Shown piece by piece: positions 8,276 through 16,590 of a stretch of DNA of 64,000 nucleotides (positions are counted from its first letter, which is position 1; each line of letters begins with the position of its first letter). The position numbers and the translations under genes are program-made. This stretch comes from an uncultured Candidatus Actinomarina sp. (GTDB taxonomy: Bacteria; Actinomycetota; Acidimicrobiia; Actinomarinales; Actinomarinaceae): NCBI GenBank assembly GCA_902619825.1, contig CACNFT010000004.1, positions 62,001-126,000 on the forward strand. Reading direction: 5' to 3'. The notes beneath the pieces are model-generated. The model had not been told where the DNA came from. It saw only the letters and a program-made list of their open reading frames with translations, and searched no databases.

Positions 8276-9339
8276 CTATCTATTTATTTTCAATTTTATT
8301 ATTTACAAACATTGCCTATGCAACGGAAGTTGATGAAGAATTATTGACAACCGAATTTTATTTATCATATGATCTAGATAATGAACAGTTGATGTACTTC
8401 AAAAATATTAACGCAACCATTGCACCAGCTTCACTTACTAAATTAATGACTTCATTGATTCTTATTGAAAATTACAATTTAAGTGATTACATAGAAATTT
8501 CTTTACCTTCTGACTACATTTACGAAGGAAAAGTAGCATATCTTAAGTCTGGACAAAAAATGACTGTAGAAAGCTTATTAGAATTTATACTTATATATTC
8601 AGCAAATGATGCATGTTTTGCTGTTGTCCAATTATTTAATGAAAACACTGATGATTTTCTAGCATTAATGAATAAACGAGCTAAGCAACTTGGAATGAAC
8701 AATACTAATTTTAAAAATCCTGATGGTTTAGATCAAGATGGTCACTATACAACTTTGAGTGATTTATTAATTCTTTCAAAAGAAGTCATAGACAATTATG
8801 AATTATTGTCGATAATAATGAGAAAAAGTTTCATATCAAATATTGAAGGTGAGGATAAAGTATATCTTAATACTAATAAGTTAATCGAACGTAACTTTTA
8901 CGGTTTAAAGACAGGTTGGACTAATGAGGCAGGATTGACATTTATTGGTTTAAATCAATCAAATGATAGAAATATTTTAACTATAGTAAATAGGTCTTTT
9001 GTAAATGAAAAAAAAGACAATCACTTTGTTGATACACAGAAACTATACTCAGCTTCAATTGATACATTCATAAACAATGTTGTTATTGATAATAATGTTG
9101 ATATATATAAAATACGAAATAACTTTGAGACATTAACATTTAAATCTACAGTTTCCTGGTTTGTGTTTGGTAACAAACTAGACATTTCTAATATTACACT
9201 AAATGAATTTAGTGAAACAAAATTTGATTATGTTGTAAATGATGATTTATATAATGTAAGAATTTCAGACTCTGTAAATTCAGTCAAATGGGATTTTAAT
9301 TTATCGAGCTTTTTTTCATTTTTTGCAAATAATAATTAG
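8260..9339 (+). CDS. D-alanyl-D-alanine carboxypeptidase (peptidase S11), probable AUU start
   Basis: Exported penicillin-binding enzyme that trims the terminal D-Ala from peptidoglycan stem peptides. All three catalytic boxes are present: ASLTK (nucleophile Ser and Lys), SAN (in YSANDAC) and KTG (in GLKTGWT). The ORF track starts at a TTG (8344) with no signal sequence. The same frame is open upstream and encodes RRFIAIYLFSILLFTNIAYA then TEVDEE, a convincing signal peptide with an AYA cleavage site. The best start is an ATT at 8260, 6 bases after GGGAG and overlapping the merR end by 16 bases. Length from there is 359 aa. The start codon is inferred; the enzyme family is secure. Confidence 0.88.
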   Translation: MRRFIAIYLFSILLFTNIAYATEVDEELLTTEFYLSYDLDNEQLMYFKNINATIAPASLTKLMTSLILIENYNLSDYIEISLPSDYIYEGKVAYLKSGQKMTVESLLEFILIYSANDACFAVVQLFNENTDDFLALMNKRAKQLGMNNTNFKNPDGLDQDGHYTTLSDLLILSKEVIDNYELLSIIMRKSFISNIEGEDKVYLNTNKLIERNFYGLKTGWTNEAGLTFIGLNQSNDRNILTIVNRSFVNEKKDNHFVDTQKLYSASIDTFINNVVIDNNVDIYKIRNNFETLTFKSTVSWFVFGNKLDISNITLNEFSETKFDYVVNDDLYNVRISDSVNSVKWDFNLSSFFSFFANNN

Positions 9340-9392
9340 TAAATTAAATATATTGTTAGAAAATTTTTTATGAATCTATCTATTCTTAAACT

Positions 9393-9872
9393 ATGAAAAA
9401 AAATATTAACGTTGAAGTAAACAGCATAAGATTGGAGGAAAATACCGAAACACCAATAATGCTTTTACTTGATCCAAATAGTCAAAAAGTTTTACCAATT
9501 TGGATTGGTACTATTGAAGCAGTATCAATTGCATATGCACAAGAAGGAATAAAACATCCAAGACCACAAACTCATGATTTAATTATTGATATTATTGAAT
9601 CTCTAAATGGAAATATTGATGAAGTTGTTATCTCAGATCTTCACGATAATACTTATTTCGCAGAAATTATAATCCTTGGGGACCAGGGTAGAGTTTCGTT
9701 ATCTGCTAGACCAAGTGATGCAATAGCTCTTGCATTAAGAGCAGATACTACAATTTCTGTTAATGAAGATCTTTTTTTAAACAACTCAATTGACTTGATA
9801 CATGATAAAGCCAATGAAATTGAGGAATTTAAGAGTTTTATTGAAAATATAAATCCAGAGGATTTTGCATAA
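9393..9872 (+). CDS. Bifunctional nuclease family protein (DUF151)
   Basis: Cytoplasmic protein of 159 aa with the DUF151/BFN domain across most of its length. Recognisable blocks are PIWIGTIEAVSIAYA and the near-C-terminal SARPSDAIALALRAD. The family was named for a plant protein with RNase and DNase activity, and its bacterial role is not settled. The mycobacterial counterpart Rv1829 lies between the two MerR genes, as here. A 53-base AT-rich gap before the ATG may hold its own promoter. An acidic tail follows the domain. Confidence 0.88.
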   Translation: MKKNINVEVNSIRLEENTETPIMLLLDPNSQKVLPIWIGTIEAVSIAYAQEGIKHPRPQTHDLIIDIIESLNGNIDEVVISDLHDNTYFAEIIILGDQGRVSLSARPSDAIALALRADTTISVNEDLFLNNSIDLIHDKANEIEEFKSFIENINPEDFA

Positions 9873-9910
9873 AACCTTGATTATATATTTTTTGCTAGTA
9901 AATTAACCTT

Positions 9911-10354
9911 ATGCAACAGGGTTACACAGGTCCAGAAGTTTGTAAAATTACTGGAATATCATATAGACAACTCGATCATTGGACAACAACATCACTGGTT
10001 GATGCTTCAATTAGAAATATAAAAGGTTCTGGATATCATAGAATTTATTCATTTCAGGATATTATAAAGATTAAGTTAGTAAACAAATTGAGAGAAGCTG
10101 GAGTTAGTCTTCAAAAGATAAGAATTGCTCTTAAAAATGTTAAGCAAATTTTAGGGAAAAATATTAATATTTCAGACGTCTCAATATTTTCCGATGGTAA
10201 ATCAATATATGTAATAACAAACAATAATGAAATGTTAGATTTAATAAAACAGGGACAAGCTGTCTTTGGTATTTCACTAGGGCCAATTCACACTGAAACG
10301 AAAGCAGAAATTTATTCTCTTTATCCAGAAAAAATTTCTGTAACGAATGCATGA
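9911..10354 (+). CDS. MerR-family transcriptional regulator, Rv1830-like
   Basis: Second MerR-type regulator of the island, 147 aa. The DNA-binding N-terminus is clear: EVCKITGISYRQLDHWTTTS then GSGYHRIYSFQDIIKIKLVN. A helical region (KLREAGVSLQKIRIALKNV) typical of MerR dimers follows. The C-terminal half is short and has no recognisable sensor domain. Position after DUF151 matches Rv1830, which has been linked to cell division in mycobacteria; that function is carried over by analogy only. The next gene begins in an ATGA overlap with the stop. Confidence 0.85.
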   Translation: MQQGYTGPEVCKITGISYRQLDHWTTTSLVDASIRNIKGSGYHRIYSFQDIIKIKLVNKLREAGVSLQKIRIALKNVKQILGKNINISDVSIFSDGKSIYVITNNNEMLDLIKQGQAVFGISLGPIHTETKAEIYSLYPEKISVTNA

Positions 10355-10683
10355 AATTTGCTCATCCTTCCGAAAAAACATTTTCTGAACACTTAGATTT
10401 ATTTGACATTGAATGGGTATATGAACCTGTTAGTTTCCCTTTAGAGTGGGGTAGTGGGTCAATAAAAAAAATGTTTACACCTGATTTTTACTTGCCAACG
10501 CTCAATTTGTTTGTGGAGATCACGACAATGAATCAAAATCTTATAACAAAGAAACGAAAAAAGTTAAAAATGGCTCGTAAACTTTATCCAGATCTTAACT
10601 TCAAGCTTTTCAATGAAGAAGATTTTTACAATATACTTAGTAAGAATAATTCAGAAATTGTTCAAGAAACTATAGCTAGCTGA
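10351..10683 (+). CDS. Small PD-(D/E)XK-like endonuclease-fold protein
   Basis: Protein of 110 aa with a probable restriction-endonuclease-like core. The stretch KKMFTPDFYLPTLNLFVEIT resembles the PD...ExK strand pair of the superfamily: Asp in TPDFYLP and Glu in VEIT are placed correctly, but the usual Lys is replaced by Thr. An upstream acidic residue in SEKTFSEHLD may complete the site. ATGA coupling to the MerR gene suggests co-expression. Its 3' end overlaps the convergent adenosine deaminase gene by 33 bases. Substrate and activity are unknown, and an inactive or structural role is possible. Confidence 0.6.
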   Translation: MKFAHPSEKTFSEHLDLFDIEWVYEPVSFPLEWGSGSIKKMFTPDFYLPTLNLFVEITTMNQNLITKKRKKLKMARKLYPDLNFKLFNEEDFYNILSKNNSEIVQETIAS

Positions 10684-11601
10684 TTCTTCTAACAATTTAT
10701 TTACATTTTTTATATCTAATCTTTCTGCAATAGTAATTTCTTTTGATATATTAGTGTTGCTCATAAGTCTGTTATCTGTATTAATCGTAACCGTAAATTC
10801 TAGTTCTAAAAGATTTTTTATCGGATGATCTTTATAGTCAGAGTACATATTTGTATTTATATTTGAAGTTATACAAATTTCTAGTGGAATATTATTTTCT
10901 TGTATATATGATGCTGTAGGCCCAAATAAACCTGTTTCTAGGTCAATATCTTCAATTATTCTTACACCATGGCCAATCCTTTTTGCACCATTATCTAATG
11001 CTTCTTGAATGGAGTTGACTCCATCACCTTCACCAGCATGTATTGTTAAATTCACATTGTTTTCAACCAACTTATTAAATTGTTCACTGAATAATGAAGG
11101 TAAATAATTTAGTTCAGGTCCAGCAATATCAAAGCCAATGATTTTGTCTTTGTAATCAATTGCAATTTCAGAAACTTGTTTTACGTTATTTAAATCATTT
11201 CTCATCCCACACAAAATAAGACCAGATTTTATACCATATAACTTCTCAGCTTGTTTAAAACCAGAATTTATAGCATCTATTACATCTTCTGGCGTTAATG
11301 AATTGTTAACCGAATAAAGGGGAGCGTATCTACTTTCATAATGTGTAATCCCATGATTATGCATATCTTCTGCTGCTTCAAATGCAATTCTTTCAAGATT
11401 TTCATAACTATTCATTAAAGCTGTTGTATGAACAAAGGCTTCAAGATAATCTTCAAGAGATTCAGATGATTCTCTGTTAAAAAAATTTTCAATGTCGTCA
11501 ACATTAATTAATGGTAGATAATTGTCCTTAACTGCAAGTTCTTTTGCGGTTGAGGCTCTTAATCCACCGTCTAAATGATCATGTAATACAGCTTTATACA
11601 T
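10651..11601 (-). CDS. add: Adenosine deaminase
   Basis: Zinc-dependent cytosolic enzyme converting adenosine to inosine in purine salvage, 316 aa. The amidohydrolase metal site is visible as HDHLDG near the N-terminus, TIHAGEGDG in the middle, GHGVRI following it, and the aspartate in TINTDNRLMS near the C-terminus. The second residue of HDHLDG is usually V, I or C, a minor change. It lies alone on the minus strand, and the 44-base gap upstream separates it from the hydrolase gene. Adenine deaminase-like members share the fold, but the motif set favours adenosine. Confidence 0.9.
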   Translation of the reverse strand: MYKAVLHDHLDGGLRASTAKELAVKDNYLPLINVDDIENFFNRESSESLEDYLEAFVHTTALMNSYENLERIAFEAAEDMHNHGITHYESRYAPLYSVNNSLTPEDVIDAINSGFKQAEKLYGIKSGLILCGMRNDLNNVKQVSEIAIDYKDKIIGFDIAGPELNYLPSLFSEQFNKLVENNVNLTIHAGEGDGVNSIQEALDNGAKRIGHGVRIIEDIDLETGLFGPTASYIQENNIPLEICITSNINTNMYSDYKDHPIKNLLELEFTVTINTDNRLMSNTNISKEITIAERLDIKNVNKLLEESASYSFLNNF

Positions 11602-11645
11602 TACGCAACATAATATATATTATAGGACAAATAGAGATTACTAAT

Positions 11646-12539
11646 TTAAACATATATTTCCTTTAAAACACTCTCCCTGTGGGTAATTGGTAGCCAATGT
11701 CCAGCACCGAGTATCTCTGTAATCTTAACATTGGTTCCACTAGACATAAGTCTTTCTCGCATTTTGTCATTTAATTTTACAGCAGCATCAACTTCACCAA
11801 ATATAAAATGTACAGGAATATTTACTTCCTTTCTCCAAGCTGAGCTTAGTTCTGAGTTTAAATCTATATTCGCATACCATGCAATTGGTTGATCAATTGA
11901 AGATTCATCAAAGTGTTGAATTAAGTCGATAATTTCATTTTCATTCAAGACACAACTTTCTGATATGTAATTTATAAAAACGTTTTCTAGTGAAAGGTCT
12001 ACATTCTCTCCTATTTGGTTATTCCTTCTATATGCAGATCTAAAGAAAGACTCTAGATTATTATCAATAATATTTGCAGACTCTCTAACATTTTGAAATG
12101 ATGAAATATAATGAGGTTTTTCTTTGTAAGTTAAATTACTGTAAACAGCCGATAGAGGAAATTCAGTTCCACCACATATAGAAACTACTTTATTTATATT
12201 AACATTTTCACGTGATGTTACTGCCCATGCGACTATAGATCCCCAATCATGCCCGACAATTGTTAAGTTTTGATCAAGGTTCAGTTTTATTATTAACTCT
12301 TCAATATCTTTTGAAAGTTCTTCAATGTTAAATGAAAGTACATCAAAATTTTTTAATCTTGATAACGGATATCCCCTTTGTTCTACGATTGTAACCTTGT
12401 AACCATTTTCGATTAATTCTTTTTTTATTTCATTCCACATGTACATACTCGATGGAAATCCATGAAGTAATAAGACATCACTCCCCTGACCCTTTGTTTC
12501 ATAAGATAAAGAAACGTTGTTTAAATTTATTTTTTCCAT
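11646..12539 (-). CDS. Alpha/beta-fold hydrolase with Asp nucleophile (epoxide hydrolase/dehalogenase-like)
   Basis: Soluble hydrolase of 297 aa. The oxyanion motif LLLHGFPSS and nucleophile elbow VGHDWGS place it among alpha/beta hydrolases that use aspartate, the group containing epoxide hydrolases and haloalkane dehalogenases. The catalytic His lies in GAGHWLPITH, and an acidic partner probably lies in FGEVDAAV. The substrate cannot be read from sequence. The start overlaps the SURF1 stop by 13 bases, so both are probably one transcript with the GGT-like gene. Confidence 0.85.
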   Translation of the reverse strand: MEKINLNNVSLSYETKGQGSDVLLLHGFPSSMYMWNEIKKELIENGYKVTIVEQRGYPLSRLKNFDVLSFNIEELSKDIEELIIKLNLDQNLTIVGHDWGSIVAWAVTSRENVNINKVVSICGGTEFPLSAVYSNLTYKEKPHYISSFQNVRESANIIDNNLESFFRSAYRRNNQIGENVDLSLENVFINYISESCVLNENEIIDLIQHFDESSIDQPIAWYANIDLNSELSSAWRKEVNIPVHFIFGEVDAAVKLNDKMRERLMSSGTNVKITEILGAGHWLPITHRESVLKEIYV

Positions 12540-13222
12540 GTAATTAAATTATTTCTCCTTAGAACAACAATTGTCAGACACAATGCAAAAAATGCCCATT
12601 GAAACGCGTAACTTAAATGTGGAGCATCATATGGTTCTTCTAAATTTACACACTCTACCCCACCTCCACAATCATCAATTAAGACAATATAGAATTCAGG
12701 AAGATTAACTCCTATTTCACTTTCTATAAATGATTTATCTATTCGAAATAAATACTCTGAATCAGGTATATCATCTTGGCCAACACCCTGAATATCGTAA
12801 TTTAATAATCTTCCTCTAAAAAATGGATTCTTGTATAAAAATGGCTTATTTGCATTTTTATTTAAAGGAACCCATCCATTATTTATTAAAAAATATTCAT
12901 CTAAATTTGTCCTATACAAGCTAATAAGGTGATATCCATTCTCTCCATTATGGACACGTGATCTTAAGTACCAAGTTCTTGCCAGCACTATATCCTCAGT
13001 ATTTTCAGTTAATTGAACCTTCGTAAATTCTTCATATTTATTATTTGCATCAAATAGATCTGACACGGTTATTTCATTTATATTTTCTTTTGAGTCAATC
13101 GAGTCAATTATCTGTTTGTCTTGTTGATACCTCGTTAATTGCCAATATGAAAGACCTATAAATATAAATACAACAATAAAACCAAAATAAAAAAGATTTT
13201 TATGAGGTAGTTTTTCTAACAT
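12527..13222 (-). CDS. SURF1-family cytochrome oxidase assembly protein
   Basis: Membrane protein of 231 aa with the SURF1 layout: an N-terminal helix (NLFYFGFIVVFIFIGLSYWQ) followed by the conserved WQLTRYQQDK, a large extracytoplasmic domain with VPLNK in the middle, and a C-terminal helix beginning HLSYAFQWAFFAL. SURF1 proteins assist heme insertion into cytochrome c oxidase, implying an aerobic terminal oxidase elsewhere in the genome. No oxidase subunit lies in the window. The start overlaps the GGT-like stop by 7 bases. Confidence 0.88.
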   Translation of the reverse strand: MLEKLPHKNLFYFGFIVVFIFIGLSYWQLTRYQQDKQIIDSIDSKENINEITVSDLFDANNKYEEFTKVQLTENTEDIVLARTWYLRSRVHNGENGYHLISLYRTNLDEYFLINNGWVPLNKNANKPFLYKNPFFRGRLLNYDIQGVGQDDIPDSEYLFRIDKSFIESEIGVNLPEFYIVLIDDCGGGVECVNLEEPYDAPHLSYAFQWAFFALCLTIVVLRRNNLITWKK

Positions 13223-14655
13223 TTCCAGGAAGTATTTCCTCTTCTTTTATCTCCATAGCTAAAAATGTTGTCATAAATACCAGTTACACAAACACCGCCG
13301 AAATACATATCAAAGGAATCAGTAATTGTTGTATTTTCATTGATGTTGTCATATCCTGGTTCTGCTCTTACTCCTCCATCAGCATTTACATGAAATCTTG
13401 GCATATCAATTGAATCTTTCCATTTGTTGCCATTTGTGTAATTTGTTAAAACTTGAGCAATAGCTGAGCTTATTCTGTCAGCACCTGGAGAACCAATAGT
13501 ACTGACACCCTCATTTGATTCAATAATTAATGGGCTCATGTTCGATATCAATCTATCTCCCTTAGTGTCTCCAAGAAAACCTTGGGGATTTAGCTCAATT
13601 TCTCCTAAAGAGTTATTGAAATACATACCCGTATTTTTACATAAAACACCAGATCCATAACCACTAGAAAAGGTTATTGAAAAATGAAAATTATTTTTAT
13701 CAGATGTGTTTACCTGTATTGTAGATGAAGATTTAGAAATTTTTGATATTTCATTATTGATTAGGTCCCCCCTGCTACCAAAAAACTCATAGTTATTTTG
13801 TCTATCCAAATAAACATTTTTTAGAGTTTCTTCAATATTTTGCGATTCTACAGATAACGCATTTAAGTACTTAAGTACCATTAAGCCACCAATTGAAGGT
13901 CCAGAATGACCTGTTAATTTTAAATGTTTGTATTGATATTCAAACTTATTTCCTTCAATTAATTCATATCCATTGAAATCATCTTGCGTAGCATGACCAC
14001 CTTCGATTTTTAAAGTTTCTACTATAGATTTAGAAATATCCCCAATATAAAAATCATTGAATCCTTCATCTGACATATGACTAAGAGTGTCAGCTAATTT
14101 ATCAAGTTTGACAATTCCATTTTCTAAATCTTCATGCACATCAGCTAAAGCAATTTTTGATTGTTCATGCCACATGAACATAGGTTCTAATGAATGAATA
14201 AAGTAATCTTTTGTTGGTTGGGTTAATTTAAAACCCTCTTTGGCAGTTTTTATAGGAAATTCTAGTAATTTATCCAAAGGAAGAGATGCATATCTTTCGA
14301 AAATGAGGTTAAGAATCTTATAAATACCTGGAACAGCGAATGTATTTGCTCCCTTACATGTTTCAACATGACCACCATAAGTCATAGAAATTCGATGTTC
14401 TTCATGATCATTTCCATCAAATTTTTTTGGGGCTACAAAGTAACCATCTACTGAATGTGTTGAATTATTATCGCCATCATAATAAGTTAAAAGTCCAGAA
14501 GCAGTAGGAGCAACAACACCAAGATCAGTAACCATTGATGTAATTACACTTGTAATCAGTAAATCTGCAGCATTAGGATTTAAATCTTTTATTGATTCAG
14601 CTGCTTTTGAACTGTATTCCGCTGTACTTGCTAATGAAACATTCACTGTAAACAT
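13216..14655 (-). CDS. Divergent gamma-glutamyltransferase-like protein (Ntn hydrolase)
   Basis: Protein of 479 aa related to gamma-glutamyltranspeptidases, which self-cleave and then use the exposed Thr to hydrolyse or transfer gamma-glutamyl groups. Family blocks are visible in the C-terminal half: GYGSGVLCKNTGMYFNN, NMSPLIIE and IGSPGADRI. At the expected processing site the canonical TTH is replaced by SSSTIQV, so the nucleophile may be Ser or may be lost. No clear signal peptide is present. The length is below the usual 530-580 aa. It begins 35 bases from the divergent metallo-beta-lactamase gene. Family membership is firm; activity is doubtful. Confidence 0.75.
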   Translation of the reverse strand: MFTVNVSLASTAEYSSKAAESIKDLNPNAADLLITSVITSMVTDLGVVAPTASGLLTYYDGDNNSTHSVDGYFVAPKKFDGNDHEEHRISMTYGGHVETCKGANTFAVPGIYKILNLIFERYASLPLDKLLEFPIKTAKEGFKLTQPTKDYFIHSLEPMFMWHEQSKIALADVHEDLENGIVKLDKLADTLSHMSDEGFNDFYIGDISKSIVETLKIEGGHATQDDFNGYELIEGNKFEYQYKHLKLTGHSGPSIGGLMVLKYLNALSVESQNIEETLKNVYLDRQNNYEFFGSRGDLINNEISKISKSSSTIQVNTSDKNNFHFSITFSSGYGSGVLCKNTGMYFNNSLGEIELNPQGFLGDTKGDRLISNMSPLIIESNEGVSTIGSPGADRISSAIAQVLTNYTNGNKWKDSIDMPRFHVNADGGVRAEPGYDNINENTTITDSFDMYFGGVCVTGIYDNIFSYGDKRRGNTSWKC

Positions 14656-14690
14656 TGTAGTTTATAACTTTTGTATGCAAAAATGTATAT

Positions 14691-15605
14691 ATGAACACAG
14701 ATGTAACAAAGTTTGATGACAAGATTTATCAAATTGATGTTCATATGGAGGGTAAACCTCAAAGAATGTCATGTTATTATATAGATACATCAGATCCAAT
14801 ACTTATTGAGGTAGGACCTTCAAATTCATTTCCATATTTAATTTCAGCATTAGAGTCACTTGGAATACAAGATATAAAAAGAACAGCCATTACACATTTA
14901 CATTTAGACCATGTCGGTGGAATTGGACATTTAAACGAAAAATATAAAGAAAATTTTGTATACGTACATGAGTTAGGGATTAAACATTTACCAAACCCAG
15001 AGAGATTATGGAAAGCAGTTAGTGATGTATATACAGAAGATTGGCTTAAAAAAAACTGGGGTCCAATAAAACCTGTATCCTTAGAAAATATTAAATCACT
15101 GAATGATGGAGCTGATTTAAAGCTTGATATAAATAGAAACCTCAAAGCTTTGTACAGTCCTGGACACGCAAAACATCATTACACATTTTATGATGAATAC
15201 TCTGGAACATTATTTATGGGTGATACACTTGGTTTGATCTATCCTCACGGAGATTTTGTTCAACCAAATCTTCCTCCACCTGATTTTGATAAAGAAATAT
15301 TATTCCAAACTCTTGATAGCTTAGTAAAGCTAGAAATAAATCAATTAGCGATTGCACATTTTGGAATACATAAAAATCCTTATGAGCTTATCACAAGCGC
15401 AAAGGAAAGTATTGAAGATTGGATTTCCTTTATCAACAATGTTAAAAATCTCAGTAATAACGAAGCAAGCAATGATTTAGTTCAGTGGCTGACTAGAAAC
15501 TATGAATCACTAGGTATAGATGATAAGACAATTAAAAATTATATTGGTAATGGTAATTTTGTGATGCAAGTTGATGGTATTAGAAATTATTTAAATAATA
15601 TTTAG
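14691..15605 (+). CDS. Metallo-beta-lactamase-fold hydrolase
   Basis: Cytosolic metal-dependent hydrolase of 304 aa. The metal site is complete: THLHLDHVGG, GHAKHHYTF, FMGDTLG and a final His in IAHFGIHK. A C-terminal extension of about 80 residues ends NYIGNGNFVMQVDGIRNYLN. A decayed copy of exactly this tail is found 1 kb downstream (16587-16709). The family includes glyoxalase II, lactonases and sulfatases, and the substrate here is unknown. Its stop codon is immediately followed by the stop of a membrane protein on the other strand. Confidence 0.88.
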   Translation: MNTDVTKFDDKIYQIDVHMEGKPQRMSCYYIDTSDPILIEVGPSNSFPYLISALESLGIQDIKRTAITHLHLDHVGGIGHLNEKYKENFVYVHELGIKHLPNPERLWKAVSDVYTEDWLKKNWGPIKPVSLENIKSLNDGADLKLDINRNLKALYSPGHAKHHYTFYDEYSGTLFMGDTLGLIYPHGDFVQPNLPPPDFDKEILFQTLDSLVKLEINQLAIAHFGIHKNPYELITSAKESIEDWISFINNVKNLSNNEASNDLVQWLTRNYESLGIDDKTIKNYIGNGNFVMQVDGIRNYLNNI

Positions 15606-16034
15606 CTATCTTATTTTATTTAATTTACTACGAAAGAAAATTAGTGTTGGAGCAATCATAAACTCTGTAAGTATTCCAAAAAAGAAATATAGGTCAATTG
15701 TTATATCTCCTCTTGTAAAAATTGATATTATTCTTGATATAAGAACAACAGTCCAAACAATTGTTAAAAAATCAAGGTAGAAGAACTTTTGAGTTCGTAA
15801 ATATTGCACACAACCAAATGTACACATTAGATATAAACTTAATGGATATGTCAATAAGTTTAGATGCCCATTTCCTCCAGTTTCATTCATACTTAATACT
15901 TCCAGATATGTTTGTTGAAAAAAAAGAAAAATTGAATTTGGTAAAAATACTGAGTAAATAACTAACAGCAACATAACTATTAGTAAAAAAATCAAAAATA
16001 TATTTAGTAATTTAAAGTAGTTAACCTTGTTCAT
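15606..16034 (-). CDS. Small membrane protein, paralogue 1 of 3
   Basis: Hydrophobic protein of 142 aa with four likely transmembrane helices; I do not recognise a named family. A central segment, HLNLLTYPLSLYLMC then QYLRTQKFFYLDFL, matches the next gene (SNLATYPMFLYIV, KYLRTSKFEYVNII), and both end in a basic FFRSKL/YFREKL tail, so they are paralogues. It lies between the MBL gene and the rRNA operon and has no binding-site residues that suggest a reaction. A DUF4345-like relation is possible but unverified. Confidence 0.7.
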   Translation of the reverse strand: MNKVNYFKLLNIFLIFLLIVMLLLVIYSVFLPNSIFLFFQQTYLEVLSMNETGGNGHLNLLTYPLSLYLMCTFGCVQYLRTQKFFYLDFLTIVWTVVLISRIISIFTRGDITIDLYFFFGILTEFMIAPTLIFFRSKLNKIR

Positions 16035-16051
16035 AAAAATACATTCATTTA

Positions 16052-16465
16052 TTACGTTTTTAATTTCTCTCTAAAGTAATAATGTATTATTGGAAAGATA
16101 ATTTCAGTTGGATATACTAATACTGCATAATCATCTAATACAATTCCGTGTACGATTAATGCTATGCCTCTTATTAGAAATAAAATTACCCATAATTGAT
16201 ATATAATATTTACATATTCAAATTTAGATGTTCTCAAATATTTAAAATAAAAATACGGATGTACAATATACAAAAACATAGGATATGTTGCTAAATTTGA
16301 ACGTCCATTTAATTCTCCCGGATATAAATCTAATTGTTCTTGATATGTAAGATCACTCCAAGGAAATAAAGGAATGTCTGGTTGAAACAAAGCACTTAAA
16401 AACAAATAGATCGGACCTACTATCCCAAAATAACATAAATATCTAAAAATTTTTTCAGTAGCCAT
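16052..16465 (-). CDS. Small membrane protein, paralogue 2 of 3
   Basis: Hydrophobic protein of 137 aa, four predicted helices, homologous to the genes on either side. Shared features are LDLYPGELNGRSNLATYP after the first helix, an Arg in the third helix region (FLIRGIALIVHG) and a basic C-terminal FREKLK. The gene begins 16 bases from a copy of the rRNA terminator and partial 5S sequence, so it occupies the same position relative to that copy as paralogue 3 does to the true 5S gene. Function unknown. Confidence 0.7.
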   Translation of the reverse strand: MATEKIFRYLCYFGIVGPIYLFLSALFQPDIPLFPWSDLTYQEQLDLYPGELNGRSNLATYPMFLYIVHPYFYFKYLRTSKFEYVNIIYQLWVILFLIRGIALIVHGIVLDDYAVLVYPTEIIFPIIHYYFREKLKT

Positions 16466-16480
16466 TTTCTTATTATAAAT

Positions 16481-16583
16481 GAAAAACCCCTAGCTACCTA
16501 GGGGCTCTTCAATAAATATCGGCAGTGTTCTACTCTCCCAGAGGGTTGCCCCTCAAGTACCATCGACGCTAGTGGACTTAACT
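16481..16583. repeat. 103-base direct repeat (left copy) of rRNA terminator plus 3' half of 5S
   Basis: This block matches 17100-17202 with only two mismatches, both in the terminator loop. It contains the rrn terminator, the spacer CTCTTCAATAAATAT and the 3' half of 5S rRNA. The copies are 619 bases apart in the same orientation. The match stops inside 5S, where the sequence turns into a decayed piece of the MBL gene. Best read as the boundary of a tandem duplication. Confidence 0.93.
16482..16504 (-). terminator. Duplicate copy of the rrn terminator
   Basis: CCCCTAG and CTAGGGG form a 7-bp GC-rich stem. Read on the minus strand it is followed by TTTTT. It should work as a second rho-independent stop for minus-strand transcription that escapes the first terminator at 17101, before paralogue 2. 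Confidence 0.85.
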
Positions 16584-16590
16584 ACCATGG
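16520..16590 (-). pseudogene. Truncated 5S rRNA copy (3' part only)
   Basis: From CGGCAGTGTTCTACTCTCCC to GTGGACTTAACT the sequence is identical to the 3' part of the real 5S gene at 17139-17250. A few mismatched bases then remain before all similarity is lost. About 65-70 of 112 bases are kept, so it cannot form a normal 5S rRNA. Its lack of decay compared with the flanking coding remnant is unexpected. Confidence 0.88.

Noticed and set aside
8344-8346. TTG start for the D,D-carboxypeptidase
   Set aside because: It would remove the obvious signal peptide encoded upstream in the same frame and has no good ribosome-binding site.
14777-15145. 122-aa minus-strand ORF opposite the MBL gene
   Set aside because: It is antisense to a clearly conserved metallo-hydrolase and shows no features of its own.
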